DNA of 64,000 nucleotides from Bradyrhizobium sp. 1(2017) (GCF_011602485.2 NZ_CP050022.2:5166001-5230000); one strand, 5' to 3'. Positions 44,873 to 53,876 are shown, counted from the first letter of the stretch. Notes: generated from the letters alone by a model not told the origin. Made by a program: numbers and translations.

Positions 44873-44952
44873 GTCATTCCGGGGCGGGCGTCAGCACCGA
44901 ACCCGGAATCTCGAGATTCCGGGTCTGGTCCTTCGGACCATCCCGGAATGAC
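44873..44952. repeat. GTCATTCCGGGGCG repeat, complete palindrome
   Basis: GTCATTCCGGGGCG...CCCGGAATCTCGAGATTCCGGG...CGGAATGAC. It has nested inverted repeats, including GAATCTCGAGATTC. It is placed within the Anbu locus between the alpha-E and transglutaminase genes and so may act on the transcript. Confidence 0.8.
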
Positions 44953-44968
44953 GGAGCAAGTTACCACC

Positions 44969-45811
44969 ATGCGCCTGCGAATCCAGCACACCACGACCTA
45001 TCGCTACGAGCCGCCGGCCACCAGCGTGATCCAGATCTTGCGCATGACGCCCGGCAGCCATGACGGGCAATATGTGGCGGACTGGCAGATCGACGTCTCG
45101 ACCGACACCAAACTCGACACCCACGAGGACGCGTTCGGCAACGTCACCCATGTGCTGTCCTGCGGACCCGTCGGCGACATCAAGATCATCGCCGAGGGCC
45201 TGATCGAGACCCACGACACCGGCGGCGTGCTGCGCGGCACGGACGAGCGCTTTCCGGCCGGCATGTTTCTGCGCCCGACCGACCTCACCTCGGTCAATCC
45301 GGCGATGCTGGCGGTTGCGCGCCAGCTGCGCAGCGAGTCCGAGAGCGACACGCTCGGCTTCCTGCACACGTTGATGACCGAGATCGGCGATCACATGACC
45401 TTCGACGAGGACCCGACCAACAGCGGGACCTCGGCGGCCGAGGCGTTCGCCCTCAAGCGCGGCGTCTGCCAGGACTACGCGCATATCTTCATCGCCTGTG
45501 CGCGCAGCGGCGGCGTGCCGGCGCGTTTCGTCTCCGGGCACTTCCTGCGTTCGGACGGCACGGTGCACCAGGACGCCGGCCACGCCTGGGCCGAGGCCTA
45601 TGTGCCCGATCTGGGCTGGGTCGGCTTCGATCCCGCCAACAGCATCTGCGCCACCGACGCCCATGTCCGCGTCGCGATCGGGCTCGACTATCTCGGCGCC
45701 GCGCCCGTGCGCGGCACCCGCTATGGCGGCGGCACCGAGACGCTGACGGTCGCGGTCAAGGTCGAGCAGGCCGGCCGCGGCGGGCAGTCGCAATCGCAGC
45801 GACAGAGCTAG
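44969..45811 (+). CDS. Transglutaminase-like cysteine protease (COG1305)
   Basis: A 280-residue protein with an N-terminal bacterial transglutaminase domain (MRLRIQHTTTYRYE, about 1-80) and the papain-like core. The catalytic triad is Cys167 (RGVCQDYAH), His205 (AGHAWAEAY) and Asp221 (GFDP). There is no signal peptide. It may cleave or transfer the peptide product of the ATP-grasp enzyme. ATG 44969 begins the domain; an in-frame ATG at 44948 lies inside the repeat. Confidence 0.92.
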   Translation: MRLRIQHTTTYRYEPPATSVIQILRMTPGSHDGQYVADWQIDVSTDTKLDTHEDAFGNVTHVLSCGPVGDIKIIAEGLIETHDTGGVLRGTDERFPAGMFLRPTDLTSVNPAMLAVARQLRSESESDTLGFLHTLMTEIGDHMTFDEDPTNSGTSAAEAFALKRGVCQDYAHIFIACARSGGVPARFVSGHFLRSDGTVHQDAGHAWAEAYVPDLGWVGFDPANSICATDAHVRVAIGLDYLGAAPVRGTRYGGGTETLTVAVKVEQAGRGGQSQSQRQS

Positions 45812-45917
45812 AAGCAGCGTTACAGCTGTAATCGGCGACCGCCGCGCTGAAACCACTCCGTAGCGCGGCACCTCCAATTCCTGTTGCGATCCGTCCTTGC
45901 AACAGAGGTTGAGACAG

Positions 45918-47108
45918 ATGCGGCTTCAAGAAAGACTCAGCGACCACTTCGCACTGCGCGATCCCCATACAGCCATGCTCGTGGGCATCCGGGAGTTGGC
46001 TCCAGAGATCACGGCACGCGCCGCCGAGATCGAAGCTGCGCGCCGTGTCCCGCCTGACCTCGTGGACCGGTTGCGGTCGATCGGGCTGTTTCGGATGTTC
46101 GTCCCGAGGAGCCACGGCGGGCTGGAGTTCGATCTTCCGGCCGGAATGGAGGTCATCAGGGCACTGACCCGCCTCGACGGCTCGATCGGCTGGATTTCGA
46201 TTGTCGGCGGTGTCGGCGCGCTTTTCGCCGCCGCGGCACGCCCTGAATTGTATCAGAAAATGTATCAGGACGGACCTGATGTCGCGATCTGCGGCTCCTC
46301 GCAGCCGGCCGGAACGGCGGAGCGCGTGTCGGGCGGCTATCGCGTCAAGGGCCGGTGGCCGTTTGCCAGCTCTTGCACGCATGCCGACTGGATCGGCGGA
46401 TTCTGCATCGTCACCGAAAATGGCAAGCCCGTCCCCGGCCCGCACGGCAAGCCGCAGGTTCGCGCCGTGGCGCTGCCGGCGCGCGACTGGGAGATCGAGG
46501 ACACCTGGCACGCCGCCGGGCTCAAGGGCACCGGCAGCCATCACATCACGCTTCATGAGAGGCTGGTTCCTGAGATCCATATCTTCGATCTCGAAGCAGC
46601 CCCCCGCCTGTCCGGTCCGCTCTATCAGGCGCTACGGCAATGGCTGCCATTGCTTCACGGCACATTTTCGGTGGGGCTCGCCGAAGGTACGTTCGATGAC
46701 CTGCTCGCGCTGGCCCATACCGGGCGGCAGCAACTATATGCGACCACGTCGATGCGGGACTCCGAGGTCTTCCAGTACGAGGTGGGGCGGATTTCTGCCG
46801 ACCTCAGCGCCGCGCAGGCCTTTCACGAAGTCCAGGTCGCCAGCCACTGGCGCCGCGCACTGGCCGGCACGTTGAACGACGAAGATCTCTTGATCGAGAG
46901 CGCGAGATCCGCAGTCTGGCTGGCCACGACCTGCGTCGGCATCGCAGACGCGAGTTTCGCGCTTGCCGGAAGCAGTGCGGTCTACGACAGCTCGCCGCTG
47001 CAGCGTCGCCTGCGCGACCTTCATATCGGCGCACAGCACGCCCATGCACAGCAAAGGCAGTATGTCGATGTCGGCAAGCTGGCCTTGCGCCGCTCGGCCG
47101 AACTCTGA
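45918..47108 (+). CDS. Acyl-CoA dehydrogenase-like flavoprotein (HsaA/DszC type)
   Basis: A 396-residue protein with the acyl-CoA dehydrogenase fold. RSIGLFRMFVPRSHGGLEFDL and LDGSIGWISIVGG (about 50-100) belong to the N-terminal domain; GRWPFASSCTHADWIGG (about 145-161) is the flavin-loop region; the C-terminal helical domain follows. The catalytic Glu of true dehydrogenases is not evident, and the motifs fit the flavin-dependent monooxygenase branch (HsaA, DszC, p-hydroxyphenylacetate oxygenase). It would need a reduced-flavin donor; none lies beside it. It is inserted in the Anbu neighbourhood, 106 bases after the transglutaminase. Confidence 0.85.
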   Translation: MRLQERLSDHFALRDPHTAMLVGIRELAPEITARAAEIEAARRVPPDLVDRLRSIGLFRMFVPRSHGGLEFDLPAGMEVIRALTRLDGSIGWISIVGGVGALFAAAARPELYQKMYQDGPDVAICGSSQPAGTAERVSGGYRVKGRWPFASSCTHADWIGGFCIVTENGKPVPGPHGKPQVRAVALPARDWEIEDTWHAAGLKGTGSHHITLHERLVPEIHIFDLEAAPRLSGPLYQALRQWLPLLHGTFSVGLAEGTFDDLLALAHTGRQQLYATTSMRDSEVFQYEVGRISADLSAAQAFHEVQVASHWRRALAGTLNDEDLLIESARSAVWLATTCVGIADASFALAGSSAVYDSSPLQRRLRDLHIGAQHAHAQQRQYVDVGKLALRRSAEL

Positions 47109-47162
47109 CCACATCGGCCGTGCTACACTTACGGGATCAGACCCGACCCTGCGAGGTACCCC

Positions 47163-47570
47163 ATGGCGACTGTGAAACTGCTTTCGGATGACGAGCTCTC
47201 CAGCGAGGCCCGCGCCGTCTTCGACGATATCCGCAAGGTGCGGAAATCGGATTTCGTCAATAATTTCTGGCGCGCGCTGGCGCATGATCCGAAGACGCTG
47301 CGGCGGACCTGGGAAAGCATCAAGGAGGTGATGGCTCCCGGCACGCTCGATCCCAAAGTCAAGGAGATGCTCTATGTCGCGGTTTCGATCGCGCATGGCT
47401 GCAGCTACTGCATCCATTCGCACACCGCCGCCGCACGGGCCAAGGGCATGAGCGAAGCCGAATATGGCGAGCTGCTCGCCATCGTCGGCATGGCCGCGGA
47501 AACGAACCGGCTGGTCACCGCGCTCGGCGTACCCGTCGATGAGGCATTCCTCGTCGACGCCGCGGATTGA
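47163..47570 (+). CDS. Carboxymuconolactone decarboxylase / AhpD-like protein
   Basis: A 135-residue all-helical protein. HGCSYCIHSH carries the redox pair Cys80/Cys83 and the following His of the AhpD proton-relay motif. It is a peroxidase-like or hydroperoxide-reducing member, not a true decarboxylase. It follows the flavoprotein by 54 bases, so the two may be linked, for example to remove peroxide made by uncoupled oxygenation. Confidence 0.9.
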   Translation: MATVKLLSDDELSSEARAVFDDIRKVRKSDFVNNFWRALAHDPKTLRRTWESIKEVMAPGTLDPKVKEMLYVAVSIAHGCSYCIHSHTAAARAKGMSEAEYGELLAIVGMAAETNRLVTALGVPVDEAFLVDAAD

Positions 47571-47600
47571 GCTGGGTAGTCGCAGCGGCAAAACTCAGAT

Positions 47601-47704
47601 GTCATTCCGGGGCGCGACGAAGTCGCGAGCCCGGAATCCATTCATCCACCAACTCTGCGGCCCAATGGATTCCGGGCTCGCGCTGCCGCGCGCCCCGGAA
47701 TGAC
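47601..47704. repeat. GTCATTCCGGGGCG repeat, long form
   Basis: GTCATTCCGGGGCGCGACGAAGTCGCG and GCGCGCCCCGGAATGAC form the ends, with CCCGGAATCCATT/AATGGATTCCGGG inside. It is close to the copy at 52988 and lies just upstream of the Anbu gene. Confidence 0.8.
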
Positions 47705-47786
47705 GGCCTTGCCCCCGGGAATCGGGGGTTGGACCGGCCCCCGAAATTGGCTAGTAATTCCGCGCAAACGCGTTCGGGGACGGGAA

Positions 47787-48545
47787 ATGACCTATTGTTG
47801 CGGAATCCTGGTTCGGGACGGTCTGGTGATGATCGCCGATACCCGCACCAACGCCGGTCTCGACAACGTCTCGACCTTCCGCAAGCTGCACATCTTCTCC
47901 AAGCCCGGCGAGCGCATCATGGCGATCGCGAGCGCCGGCAATCTCGCCATCAGCCAGTCGGTGCTGTCGACGCTGACCGAAGGCCTGGAGGATCCCAACA
48001 CGGGCGAGATCGAGACGCTGATGAACGCGCCGACCATGTTCCAGGCCGCCCAGCGCATCGGCCGGGCGATCCGTGCGGTGCACGCGACCGAAGGGCCGGC
48101 GCTGAAATCCGAGGACGTCTCCTTCGACGTCTCCTTCCTGTTCGGCGGCCAGATCAAGGGTTCCCGGATGCGCCTGTTCATGATCTACACCGCCGGCAAT
48201 TTCATCGAATGCACCACCGACACGCCGTACTTGCAGATCGGCGAGCACAAATACGGCAAGCCGGTGCTCGACCGGGCCATGCATTACGACGTCGAGCTCT
48301 ATGAGGCGCTGAAGACCGGCCTGATCTCGATGGACTCGACCATGCGCTCCAACCTCGGCGTCGGCCTGCCGATCGACGTGCTGGTGGTGCGGAGCGATGC
48401 CTGCGATGCCGATCTCAACCATCGCATCGAGGCCGGCGAGCCCTATTTCCACGATCTGCGCTCGCGCTGGTCGGCGGCGCTGCGCGCCGCGCATCAGAAC
48501 ATCCCGCGGCCGCCCTACAAGAACGAAAAAGAATCCAAAACCTGA
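47787..48545 (+). CDS. Anbu, ancestral proteasome-like beta subunit
   Basis: A 252-residue Ntn-hydrolase fold protein. After Met removal the N-terminal Thr would be free (MTYCCGILV), with Asp18 in IADTRT and Lys33 in TFRKLHI (numbers with Met), the Thr/Asp/Lys set of proteasomal beta subunits. The family (also called BPH/Anbu) forms large lock-washer rings, unlike HslV; peptidase activity is weak and its substrates are not established. It is usually adjacent to ATP-grasp, alpha-E and transglutaminase genes, as here but with two redox genes between. ATG 47787 follows GGACGGGAA; the frame before it lies in the repeat. Confidence 0.93.
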   Translation: MTYCCGILVRDGLVMIADTRTNAGLDNVSTFRKLHIFSKPGERIMAIASAGNLAISQSVLSTLTEGLEDPNTGEIETLMNAPTMFQAAQRIGRAIRAVHATEGPALKSEDVSFDVSFLFGGQIKGSRMRLFMIYTAGNFIECTTDTPYLQIGEHKYGKPVLDRAMHYDVELYEALKTGLISMDSTMRSNLGVGLPIDVLVVRSDACDADLNHRIEAGEPYFHDLRSRWSAALRAAHQNIPRPPYKNEKESKT

Positions 48546-48570
48546 CAGCTAAGAGAAAAGGCGGGAAACG

Positions 48571-49329
48571 ATGAGCGAAGCAAAGAAGATCGCACTGGTG
48601 ACGGGCGCCGGCACCGGCGTCGGGCGCGCGGCGTCGCTGGCGCTGATGAACACCGGCTTCACGGTGGTGCTCACAGGGCGCCGGCTCGACATGCTCGAGG
48701 AGACGGCGAAGCTCGGCCCCGCCGGCAAAAGCCTCTGCGTCACCGCCGACATGACCAAGCCGGATTCGATCGCCGCGCTGTTTGACAAGGTGAAGGCGAC
48801 CTACGGCCGGCTCGATGTGCTGTTCAACAATGCCGGCATGGGCGCCCCCGCCGTGAACTTCGAGGACCTCAGCCTCGAGCAGTGGCAGGCGGTGGTGAAC
48901 ACCAACCTCACCGGCCCGTTCCTGTGCACCCAGCACGCCTTCCGCATCATGAAGGGCCAGACCCCGCGCGGCGGCCGCATCATCAACAACGGTTCGATCT
49001 CGGCGCATGCGCCGCGACCGTTCTCGGCGGCCTACACCTCGACCAAGCACGCCATCACCGGCCTGACCAAGGCTTCGAACCTCGACGGCCGCATGTACGA
49101 CATCGCGGTCGGCCAGGTCGACATCGGCAATGCCGCAACGCCGATGACCGACCGCATGGTCAACGGCCCCGGCGTGCTGCAGCCCGACGGCACCACCAAG
49201 CACGAGCCGCGCATGGACGCCAAGGCGGTTGGCGATGCCGTCGCCTACATGGCCGGCCTGCCGCTGGACGCCAACGTGCTGACCATGACGGTGATGGCGA
49301 CCAAGATGCCGTTCGTGGGGCGGGGCTGA
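48571..49329 (+). CDS. SDR family oxidoreductase
   Basis: A 252-residue short-chain dehydrogenase. The NAD(P) motif [13 protein letters not shown] is at the N-terminus; NNAG follows near 89, and the catalytic Tyr/Lys in AAYTSTKHA (about 152-160) with Ser in NGSISAHAP. Cofactor preference and substrate are unread. It starts 25 bases after the Anbu stop, so is probably in the same transcript; whether it belongs functionally is unknown. Confidence 0.92.
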   Translation: MSEAKKIALVTGAGTGVGRAASLALMNTGFTVVLTGRRLDMLEETAKLGPAGKSLCVTADMTKPDSIAALFDKVKATYGRLDVLFNNAGMGAPAVNFEDLSLEQWQAVVNTNLTGPFLCTQHAFRIMKGQTPRGGRIINNGSISAHAPRPFSAAYTSTKHAITGLTKASNLDGRMYDIAVGQVDIGNAATPMTDRMVNGPGVLQPDGTTKHEPRMDAKAVGDAVAYMAGLPLDANVLTMTVMATKMPFVGRG

Positions 49330-49333
49330 ACCG

Positions 49334-50140
49334 TTATTGGGCCTTGCCTAACGCTTCCGACACGAGATGAAGCCCGCGATCCTTGGCCGCGATCAACCGT
49401 CGTTGAAATGCGGCCAAGGTTGCCTCTTGGCTGTCGGGCGCAAGATCGCCGGCCAGGGCAGCGAAGTGACTGTCGGCCTCGTCAAAGCGGCCGAGGCGCC
49501 GTAGCATCTCGCCGGCCAGAAGCCGATCGGCGACGCGCGCTTCCGCGCTCCTCGTCGTGTCGACAACGTCCGCCGCCAGCCGGGCCAGCAGTTCACTTGC
49601 ATAGCGAGTGTAGCGTTCGCCGGTCGTGCCCTCGGCCATCAGGTGCCGGACGAGATCGCGAGCATCCTTCGCAGAAATGCCGGGCGTGTTCGCGCGGATG
49701 CGCTCGCCAAGCTCGGTCCGCCCGGCCTCCCACGTTGCCTGCAGCAACAAGTTCGATACTTCCGCGTGAGAGGCCCCTGTGCGCTCCATGATCCAGGAGG
49801 CGCGGTAGTAAGGCGCCTCGCTCCTGATGGCTTGAAACTCCGCTGACAGGATCAAAGGCCGAAGCCGCTCCAGTTCGTCGTCCTCGTACTTCGCCTTGAC
49901 GAAAACAAACCCGTTCGTGGGACAACTCGCCAGCGGCCAGGGACTTTCAATGGCGCCGACCGGCATCCCATCGAGCTGCTTGCCGAAAGAGGTGCCGGAA
50001 TTTTGCGCATTGAAGGTGAATTTGACGCCGTCATAGGGACAGGTCATTTCGACCGTGCTTCTGGTCATCGCCTGAGCGGTGAGCGCGCCATTGGCCAGAG
50101 CGAACCACGCCAAGACTAACAATCGTGACCGCTGGCCCAT
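49334..50140 (-). CDS. Exported hypothetical protein (DUF2225-like)
   Basis: A 268-residue protein with a signal peptide (1-25, LTAQA-type cleavage). The mature start has MTCPYDGVKFTFNAQNSG, then PLASCPTNGFVFVKAKYEDDEL. Paired C-P turns of this type recall DUF2225 proteins, which have a small zinc-ribbon-like start and helical repeat tail. A helical C-terminal region of about 150 residues resembles TPR repeats. ATG 50140 follows AGAGGGGA. Convergent with the SDR gene by four bases. Role unknown. Confidence 0.75.
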   Translation of the reverse strand: MGQRSRLLVLAWFALANGALTAQAMTRSTVEMTCPYDGVKFTFNAQNSGTSFGKQLDGMPVGAIESPWPLASCPTNGFVFVKAKYEDDELERLRPLILSAEFQAIRSEAPYYRASWIMERTGASHAEVSNLLLQATWEAGRTELGERIRANTPGISAKDARDLVRHLMAEGTTGERYTRYASELLARLAADVVDTTRSAEARVADRLLAGEMLRRLGRFDEADSHFAALAGDLAPDSQEATLAAFQRRLIAAKDRGLHLVSEALGKAQ

Positions 50141-50228
50141 CTTCCCCTCTATTTCAAGTAGAGACCGATCCTTCGGACCAACTTGCCGTCGGGATTGCGC
50201 CGTTCGTGTGGCAATGCTGAAAGCGGCA

Positions 50229-50294
50229 AAAGCGAAGCAATCGAGACTGCCGTCGCGGCATGATACTGGGTTGCTTCGCTGCGCTCGCAATGAC
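50229..50294. repeat. GCGAAGCAATC...CGCAATGAC repeat, short form
   Basis: Third copy, truncated at its left end, of the family at 38185 and 40791: AGCGAAGCAATCGAGACTG then GGTTGCTTCGCTGCGCTCGCAATGAC. Confidence 0.7.
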
Positions 50295-50311
50295 CGCGCA
50301 GAGACCTTCCC

Positions 50312-51577
50312 CTACTCCAGGCTCTCCACCTGACGCAGGCTTGGGAAGAGCTTCATCCAGAGCAGCGCGATGCCGACAGTGGCAACGCCGCCGAGCACGG
50401 CGGCCGGCATGGCGCCGAGCAGCGCGGCTGCGACCCCGCTCTCGAACTGGCCGAGCTGGTTCGAGGCGTTGATGAACAGGAAATTGACCGCGCCGACCCG
50501 GCCGCGCATCTCGTCGGGCGTTGCCAGCTGCACCAGCGAGAAGCGGATCACGACGCTGATCGTGTCGGCCGCGCCGAGCACGGCGAGCGCGAGCACCGAC
50601 AGCCACATCCAGGACGACAGCGCGAACACGATGGTGGCGAGGCCGAATACGATCACGGCCTGGAACATGCGCAGGCCCACATGACGCGAGATGGCGTGGC
50701 GCGCCAGCACCATGGTCATCAGAAGCGCGCCGACCGCGGGCGCGGCACGCAGCACGCCGAGCCCGACCGGGCCGGTCTGGAGGATGTCGCGGGCATAGAT
50801 CGGCAGCAGCGCGGTAACGCCGCCGAACAGCACCGCGAACAGATCGAGCGAGATGGTGCCGAGGATCGCGGGGTTGCTGCGGATGAAGCGGACGCCGGCA
50901 AAGATATTGTCCGAGCTCGTCCCCTCCCTGGCAATGGCCTGCGGTCGCGGGCGAATGAAGCCGGTCAGGATCATTCCAAAGATCCAGAACAGCACCATCA
51001 CCGCATAGGCGAGATGCGGCGCCACCGCGTAGGCAAGGCCGCCGAGGGCCGGTCCCGTGATCGTCGCGACCTGTGCCGCGCCGCTGGAGACCGCGGTGGC
51101 GCGCTGGAGCGAGCCCTGCGGCGCGATCAGCGGCAGCAGAGCCGCCGTGGTCGGGCTTTCGAAGGCACCCGCAATGCCGAGCACGAAGGTCGCGATGAAG
51201 ATCTGCACCTCGCTGACTGCGCCGAGATAGGTAATCACGGCGAGATAGAGCGCGGTCGCGGCTTCCGCGAGCTGGCAGAGCTGGACGACGCGCTTGCGCT
51301 CAAAGCGGTCGGCGGCATGGCCGGCGACGAACACCAGGAGCGCGGTGGGGAGGAACTGCACGAGGCCGACCATGCCGAGGTCGAAGGCCGAGCCGGTGAG
51401 ATCGTAGATCTGCCACCCGATCGCGACCGCCGCGATCTGGCTGGAAAAGCGCGACAGGCTGCGCGACAGCAGGAAGAACAGGAACGCCCGGTGTGAGAGG
51501 AGCACGCGGGCACTGACCGGCGGATGTCCGGACATTGGCTGCTCTGGCATCGCCTGTTGGATCGTCTTTTGGGTCAC
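50312..51577 (-). CDS. MFS transporter (EntS/enterobactin-exporter-like)
   Basis: A protein of up to 421 residues with 12 helices of the MFS_3/EntS type. Helix 1 region ALFFLLSRSLSRFSSQIAAVAIGWQIYDLTGSAFDLGMVGLVQF-like sequence starts near 30; motif A appears as GHAADRFERKRVV, and the second half has AGATDTIS-like AVLGAADTISVVIRFSLVQLATPDEMRGR. Substrate unread. The frame start is a GTG at 51577; ATG 51550 and ATG 51535 are equally plausible starts, since none has a strong ribosome site. Confidence 0.88.
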   Translation of the reverse strand: MTQKTIQQAMPEQPMSGHPPVSARVLLSHRAFLFFLLSRSLSRFSSQIAAVAIGWQIYDLTGSAFDLGMVGLVQFLPTALLVFVAGHAADRFERKRVVQLCQLAEAATALYLAVITYLGAVSEVQIFIATFVLGIAGAFESPTTAALLPLIAPQGSLQRATAVSSGAAQVATITGPALGGLAYAVAPHLAYAVMVLFWIFGMILTGFIRPRPQAIAREGTSSDNIFAGVRFIRSNPAILGTISLDLFAVLFGGVTALLPIYARDILQTGPVGLGVLRAAPAVGALLMTMVLARHAISRHVGLRMFQAVIVFGLATIVFALSSWMWLSVLALAVLGAADTISVVIRFSLVQLATPDEMRGRVGAVNFLFINASNQLGQFESGVAAALLGAMPAAVLGGVATVGIALLWMKLFPSLRQVESLE

Positions 51578-51723
51578 CCTCGGACCGTCCGCGCCCTGAT
51601 CTCGACGTGCCCCCGCGTGGCTGAGGCGGCCCGGCTTGTCAACAGCGGAGCGCCTCCCACATCTCCCGGCATTGCCTTTGCCTCGCAGGCGCGGCCATAA
51701 TCATTGGGGGTTTTGGGGACATC

Positions 51724-52974
51724 ATGCTGCGCCTGCAATCGGCACTCGGCATTTTCGCATTGCTGCTGATCGCCTTCGCGCTCGCAGAGAACCGGCGCGC
51801 CGTTTCGCTGCGGCAGGCGGCGATCGGCCTCGTCGCCACCTTTGTGACCGCGATCGTCCTCCTCAAGCTGCCGATCGTCGCGCGCGCCTTCGGCGCCATC
51901 AACGAGGCGGTCGGCGCGATCTCGGCCGCCTCGCGCGCCGGCTCCTCGTTCGTGTTCGGCTATGTCGGTGGCGGCACCCTGCCCTTCGATCTGAAAGTGC
52001 CGGGCGCCGATTTCATCCTGGCGTTCCAGGCGCTACCGATCGTGCTGGTGATGAGCGTGCTGACGACGCTGCTGTTCTACTGGCGGGTGCTGCCGCCGGT
52101 CGTGCGCGGCATGGCCTGGCTGCTCGAGCGCACATTAGGGGTGGGCGGCGCCGTGGGGTTGTCGACCGCCGCCAACATCTTCCTCGGCATGGTCGAGGCG
52201 CCGCTGTTCGTGCGGCCGTACCTGGCGCAGATGACGCGCAGCGAATTGTTTCTGGTGATGACCGGCGGCATGGCCGGCATCGCCGGCACCGTGCTGGTGC
52301 TCTATGCGACGTTCCTTGCTCCCCTCATCCCGGATGCCGCCGCGCATTTCGTCATCGCCTCGGTGCTGGGCGCACCGGCTGCGATCCTCGTCAGCCTGAT
52401 CATGGTCCCCGAAACCTCCGACAAGCGCACCAGCGGTGCGCTGGAAGACCCCGAAATGGAGGTCTCCGGCACGATGGATGCGATCGTGAAGGGCACCAGC
52501 GCGGGGATTGAGCTCCTGATCAACATCGTCGCGATGCTGCTGGTGCTGGTGGCGCTGGTCTATCTCGTCAACGCCATGCTCGGCCTCTTGCCGGATGTCG
52601 GCGGCGCCGCAATCTCGTTGCAGCGCCTGCTTGGTCTCGTGATGGCGCCGGTGTGCTGGCTGATGGGGCTGCCGTGGGATCAGGCCGTCACGGCCGGCAG
52701 CCTGATGGGCACCAAGACCGTGCTCAACGAATTGATCGCTTATGTCGACTTCTCGAAGCTGCCGCCCGAGGCGCTCGATCCGCGCTCGCGCCTGATCATG
52801 CTCTACGCGATGTGCGGCTTCGCCAATTTCGCCAGCCTCGGCATCATGATCGGCGGCCTGGGAGTGATGGCGCCGGAGCGGCGCGAGGAGATCAACGCGC
52901 TCGGCCTGAAGTCGATCGTGTCGGGAACGCTGACGACGTGTCTGATGGGCGCGGTGGTGGGGGTATTGACGTAG
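51724..52974 (+). CDS. Concentrative nucleoside transporter (CNT/NupC family)
   Basis: A 416-residue inner-membrane nucleoside symporter. N-terminal helices are followed by the family block VFGYVGGGTLPFDL, then QALPIVLVMSVLTTLLFYWR, GVGGAVGLSTAANIFLGMVEAPLFVRPYL (starting near 138) and MTRSELFLVMTGGMAGIAGTVL. Both the central and the later GTKTVLNELIAY and CGFANFASLGIMIGG are NupC hallmarks. It imports nucleosides with H+ or Na+; the pairing with Gpt-type salvage elsewhere is consistent. Monocistronic. Confidence 0.93.
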   Translation: MLRLQSALGIFALLLIAFALAENRRAVSLRQAAIGLVATFVTAIVLLKLPIVARAFGAINEAVGAISAASRAGSSFVFGYVGGGTLPFDLKVPGADFILAFQALPIVLVMSVLTTLLFYWRVLPPVVRGMAWLLERTLGVGGAVGLSTAANIFLGMVEAPLFVRPYLAQMTRSELFLVMTGGMAGIAGTVLVLYATFLAPLIPDAAAHFVIASVLGAPAAILVSLIMVPETSDKRTSGALEDPEMEVSGTMDAIVKGTSAGIELLINIVAMLLVLVALVYLVNAMLGLLPDVGGAAISLQRLLGLVMAPVCWLMGLPWDQAVTAGSLMGTKTVLNELIAYVDFSKLPPEALDPRSRLIMLYAMCGFANFASLGIMIGGLGVMAPERREEINALGLKSIVSGTLTTCLMGAVVGVLT

Positions 52975-52987
52975 GCTCTTTCTGCTC

Positions 52988-53111
52988 GTCATTCTGGGGG
53001 GCGCCGCGAAGCGGCGAACTATGATGCGCAATCGCGCATCTGAGAATCCATCGGGCCGCGATATGTGAGGCGAAATGGATTCCGGGCTCGCGCTACGCGC
53101 CCCGGAATGAC
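52988..53111. repeat. GTCATTCYGGGGCG repeat, long form
   Basis: Ends GTCATTCTGGGGGGCGCC and GCGCCCCGGAATGAC, with an internal GATGCGCAATCGCGCATC hairpin, between convergent genes. Confidence 0.75.
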
Positions 53112-53112
53112 A

Positions 53113-53658
53113 TCAGGCCTTCAACTCCACCGTCCTGAACTCCGCCGGCAGGATCACCTCGAGCAGCTCGACGTCATCCGAATAGTCCAGGATCATGTGC
53201 TTGATCTTCGGCGGCTGGGTCCAGGTACTGCCTTCCTTCATCAAGGTTTCGCCCTGCCCGTCCATGTAGGTCTTCACCCATCCCTTGAGCACATAGACCA
53301 TCTGGAACTCGACGTCGTGGAAGTGCAGTTTCGACACTTCGGCCGGATTGCAGGGGCCCTGCAGGCGAATCACATGCGCTTGCGCGAGGCCGTGGCTCGC
53401 CTCGGCGATGCCGAGGTCGCGGTACTTTGCGTAAGTGCGCAGGCCGTCCGCTTTGAAGTCCTCTTCGCGATGATGACTGACCGCGATGCGCTGCTTCGGT
53501 CGAGCGAGTTTTTTCGGCGCGCTCTTGGCGGGCGCGGTGCGCGCCTTCGCCTTCACCGCCTTGCGTGCCGAGGATCGCGCCGCGGCCTTGGCACCGCTGC
53601 GCTTCTTCACCGCGGTCTTCGTTGCGGGTCTTGATGCCTTTGCCTTTTGCCTGGCCAT
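53113..53658 (-). CDS. Cupin domain protein with Lys/Ala-rich N-terminal tail
   Basis: A 181-residue protein in two parts. Residues 1-55 are a low-complexity tail rich in Lys, Ala, Arg and Ser with repeated KAA/AKA/PAK units, resembling histone H1 and the C-terminal tails of bacterial HU-like proteins. Residues 60-181 are a cupin: LHFHDVEFQMVYVLKGWVK (His ligands), DGQGETLMKEGSTWTQPPKIKH. The cupin would bind metal or a small ligand; the tail may bind nucleic acid, which is inference. ATG 53658 follows GGGAGG. Confidence 0.85.
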   Translation of the reverse strand: MARQKAKASRPATKTAVKKRSGAKAAARSSARKAVKAKARTAPAKSAPKKLARPKQRIAVSHHREEDFKADGLRTYAKYRDLGIAEASHGLAQAHVIRLQGPCNPAEVSKLHFHDVEFQMVYVLKGWVKTYMDGQGETLMKEGSTWTQPPKIKHMILDYSDDVELLEVILPAEFRTVELKA

Positions 53659-53876
53659 TGTCTGCCTCCCTGATCTGAGCCGCGCCCACCGGATGGGTGC
53701 AACCCGAAGACAGACTATCCAGTCTTGGACGAGGCAGCAATTGCAGCGCTTTGGGATTGTCACGCGACGCCCCATCGGCTGTAGCTTGCCCCAGGCTGTC
53801 GTGGCGAGCGGCCGTCGTCTCGTATTGGTTCTCATGCTGAATTAATGTCGCCCCGAGATTCTGGGGGAATTGATCC

